This document shows, piece by piece, positions 34,483 through 35,136 of a stretch of DNA of 35,136 nucleotides (its first letter is position 1; every line of letters starts with the position of its first letter). The DNA is taken from the NCBI GenBank assembly GCA_013388645.1, contig JACAEV010000070.1, positions 1-35,136 on the forward strand, given 5' to 3'. The stretch comes from Syntrophaceae bacterium. GTDB lineage: Bacteria; Desulfobacterota; BSN033; UBA1163. The translations under genes and the position numbers were made by a program. A model generated the notes under the pieces. The model was given only the letters and a program-made list of their open reading frames with translations. It had not been told where the DNA came from and made no database searches.

Positions 34483-34773
34483 TCAGTGGTAATCCTCATA
34501 ATCCAGGTCAAGGATTTCCCCTTCGGTCTGGTCGATTCTGAACGTGATCCGCCAATTGCGGGTGACGGTGAGACTCCATGTTCCCTTGCGGTTGCCAGTA
34601 AGCTGATGCCCTTTCCAGCTCGGTACATCGTGGAGCTCCTTAGCGTCTTCCATTTCCTGGAGGAAGGTCACAATGTTGCGGACCCTCTCCACAACAGTGG
34701 GGGGTAACCCGGAAGCATCGTTATGCTGAATGAAGCGTCTCAGTCCCCGATGGACCACGTTTCGAATCTTCAT
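34483..34773 (-). CDS. higB: HigB-family toxin (RelE/ParE fold)
   Basis: A 96-aa ribosome-dependent mRNA endonuclease-type toxin. The chain has the family N-terminus MKIRNVVHRGLRRFIQ, the KGHQLTGNRKGTWSLTV segment, and TRNWRITFRI with the basic residues expected at the active site, ending LDLDYEDYH. It precedes the antitoxin gene, as is typical for higBA. The start ATG 34773 sits only seven bases after a good -10 box, with no ribosome site, suggesting a leaderless message. Confidence 0.9.
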   Translation of the reverse strand: MKIRNVVHRGLRRFIQHNDASGLPPTVVERVRNIVTFLQEMEDAKELHDVPSWKGHQLTGNRKGTWSLTVTRNWRITFRIDQTEGEILDLDYEDYH

Positions 34774-34780
34774 AAGTAAG

Positions 34781-34815
34781 ATTATCCCAAAAAGTGTCGT
34801 GTGTCAAGCTACACT
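34781..34815 (-). promoter_or_regulatory. higBA promoter and dyad operator
   Basis: On the minus strand: TTGACA (plus 34802-34807) and GATAAT (34781-34786) with 15-bp spacing. A 23-bp dyad (34793-34815) with outer half-sites AGTGT and ACACT and inner TG-N-CA covers the -35 box. The layout fits repression by HigA. Confidence 0.55.
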
Positions 34816-35136
34816 TTACAGTTTCTAAATTAGGACCTGGGACGTTGTTCAAAGTCTTCAAATCACCCTCCCCTTACTTATTTCCTTATTGGTATTGTGA
34901 ATTTTCCTAATGAAGGACTTTAATCATTTTGATCTTCGGTTCCCAAGACCTCTCCCCCTGGATCTCAAAGGCAGCAAAATCGAGAACTTGCTAAGTAGGA
35001 GATTAGAGGTTTGACAAATTTTCGGGTAAAAGGTGACAGGAATTTGGGCTTTGTCCCTTTGCGGTTTTCACCTACAAAGAGTGAGGATCGGTCTACATCA
35101 AAGGTTGATGATTACCATTTGAAAGAATGAATAACG
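34816..35136. other. Terminal 321-bp region, no gene identified
   Basis: No reading frame with family resemblance. A short 34-codon frame (34,910-35,014) has no ribosome site. AGGTGA and TCACCT about 35 bases apart could pair. The region may be the upstream region of a gene beyond the window. Confidence 0.35.

Noticed and set aside
34910-35014. A 34-codon plus-strand frame near the window end
   Set aside because: No ribosome site, no family resemblance, and chance frames of this length are common.
1-35136. CRISPR array, phage region, integrase or transposase
   Set aside because: No regularly spaced direct repeats and no such proteins were seen. The repeats present are short inverted elements.

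Overview
The window looks like a chromosomal contig from an anaerobic, metabolically versatile bacterium, most likely an uncultured Desulfobacterota (Deltaproteobacteria)-type organism. This is inferred from gene content: a hydroxyaryl-CoA-reductase-type molybdoenzyme, an NDP-forming acyl-CoA synthetase alpha chain, a phosphoenolpyruvate (PEP) synthase beside pyruvate phosphate dikinase, TRAP transport, and QueH. Base composition appears to be in the high 40s percent GC by eye. No rRNA, tRNA, CRISPR array, phage or transposase gene was seen.

Layout. 1-3,560: repeat elements flank queH (minus), then PEP synthase (minus). 3,565-6,393: pyruvate phosphate dikinase, divergent from PEP synthase. 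6,411-8,147: adenine deaminase (minus). 8,318-13,079: promoter and an operon for a three-subunit molybdenum hydroxylase/reductase (beta, gamma, alpha). The beta chain carries the extra [4Fe-4S] loop of 4-hydroxybenzoyl-CoA reductase. The operon ends in an aryl-CoA ligase gene ruined by an internal deletion. 13,099-15,463: a FatA-type thioesterase (minus), divergent from an NDP-forming acyl-CoA synthetase alpha chain. 15,600-21,457: an XRE-cupin regulator leads an acetoin/2-oxoacid dehydrogenase operon (E1alpha, E1beta, E3, E2) that ends with a PPC/DUF296 protein. 21,629-26,748: a zinc alcohol dehydrogenase, a complete TRAP transporter (dctP-dctQ-dctM) with hairpins at its junctions, and an SDR dehydrogenase. 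26,761-27,816: a lone ilvC (minus). 28,087-30,372: a QueG-like double-cluster iron-sulfur protein, a DedA protein and a decayed DUF1003 gene. 30,364-31,586: TauE/SafE permease plus DUF1634 partner (minus). 32,030-34,100: an OmpR-type two-component system. 34,148-34,815: a higBA toxin-antitoxin module with operator. The last 320 bases hold no convincing gene.

How the parts may fit. PEP synthase and the dikinase interconvert pyruvate and PEP. The E1/E2/E3 complex would produce acyl-CoA, and the NDP-forming synthetase alpha chain could recover ATP from acyl-CoA if its beta partner is elsewhere. The zinc alcohol dehydrogenase, TRAP importer and SDR look like a cassette for importing and oxidising a small organic acid or hydroxylated compound that could feed the dehydrogenase complex. 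The most striking non-coding signal is a 31-bp promoter-like element with identical spacing in front of both adenine deaminase and the thioesterase (TATTTGACA-N12-TTTTGTTATG). It suggests joint control of two genes not obviously in one pathway. Several small inverted-repeat elements are scattered between genes, one within the reductase operon.
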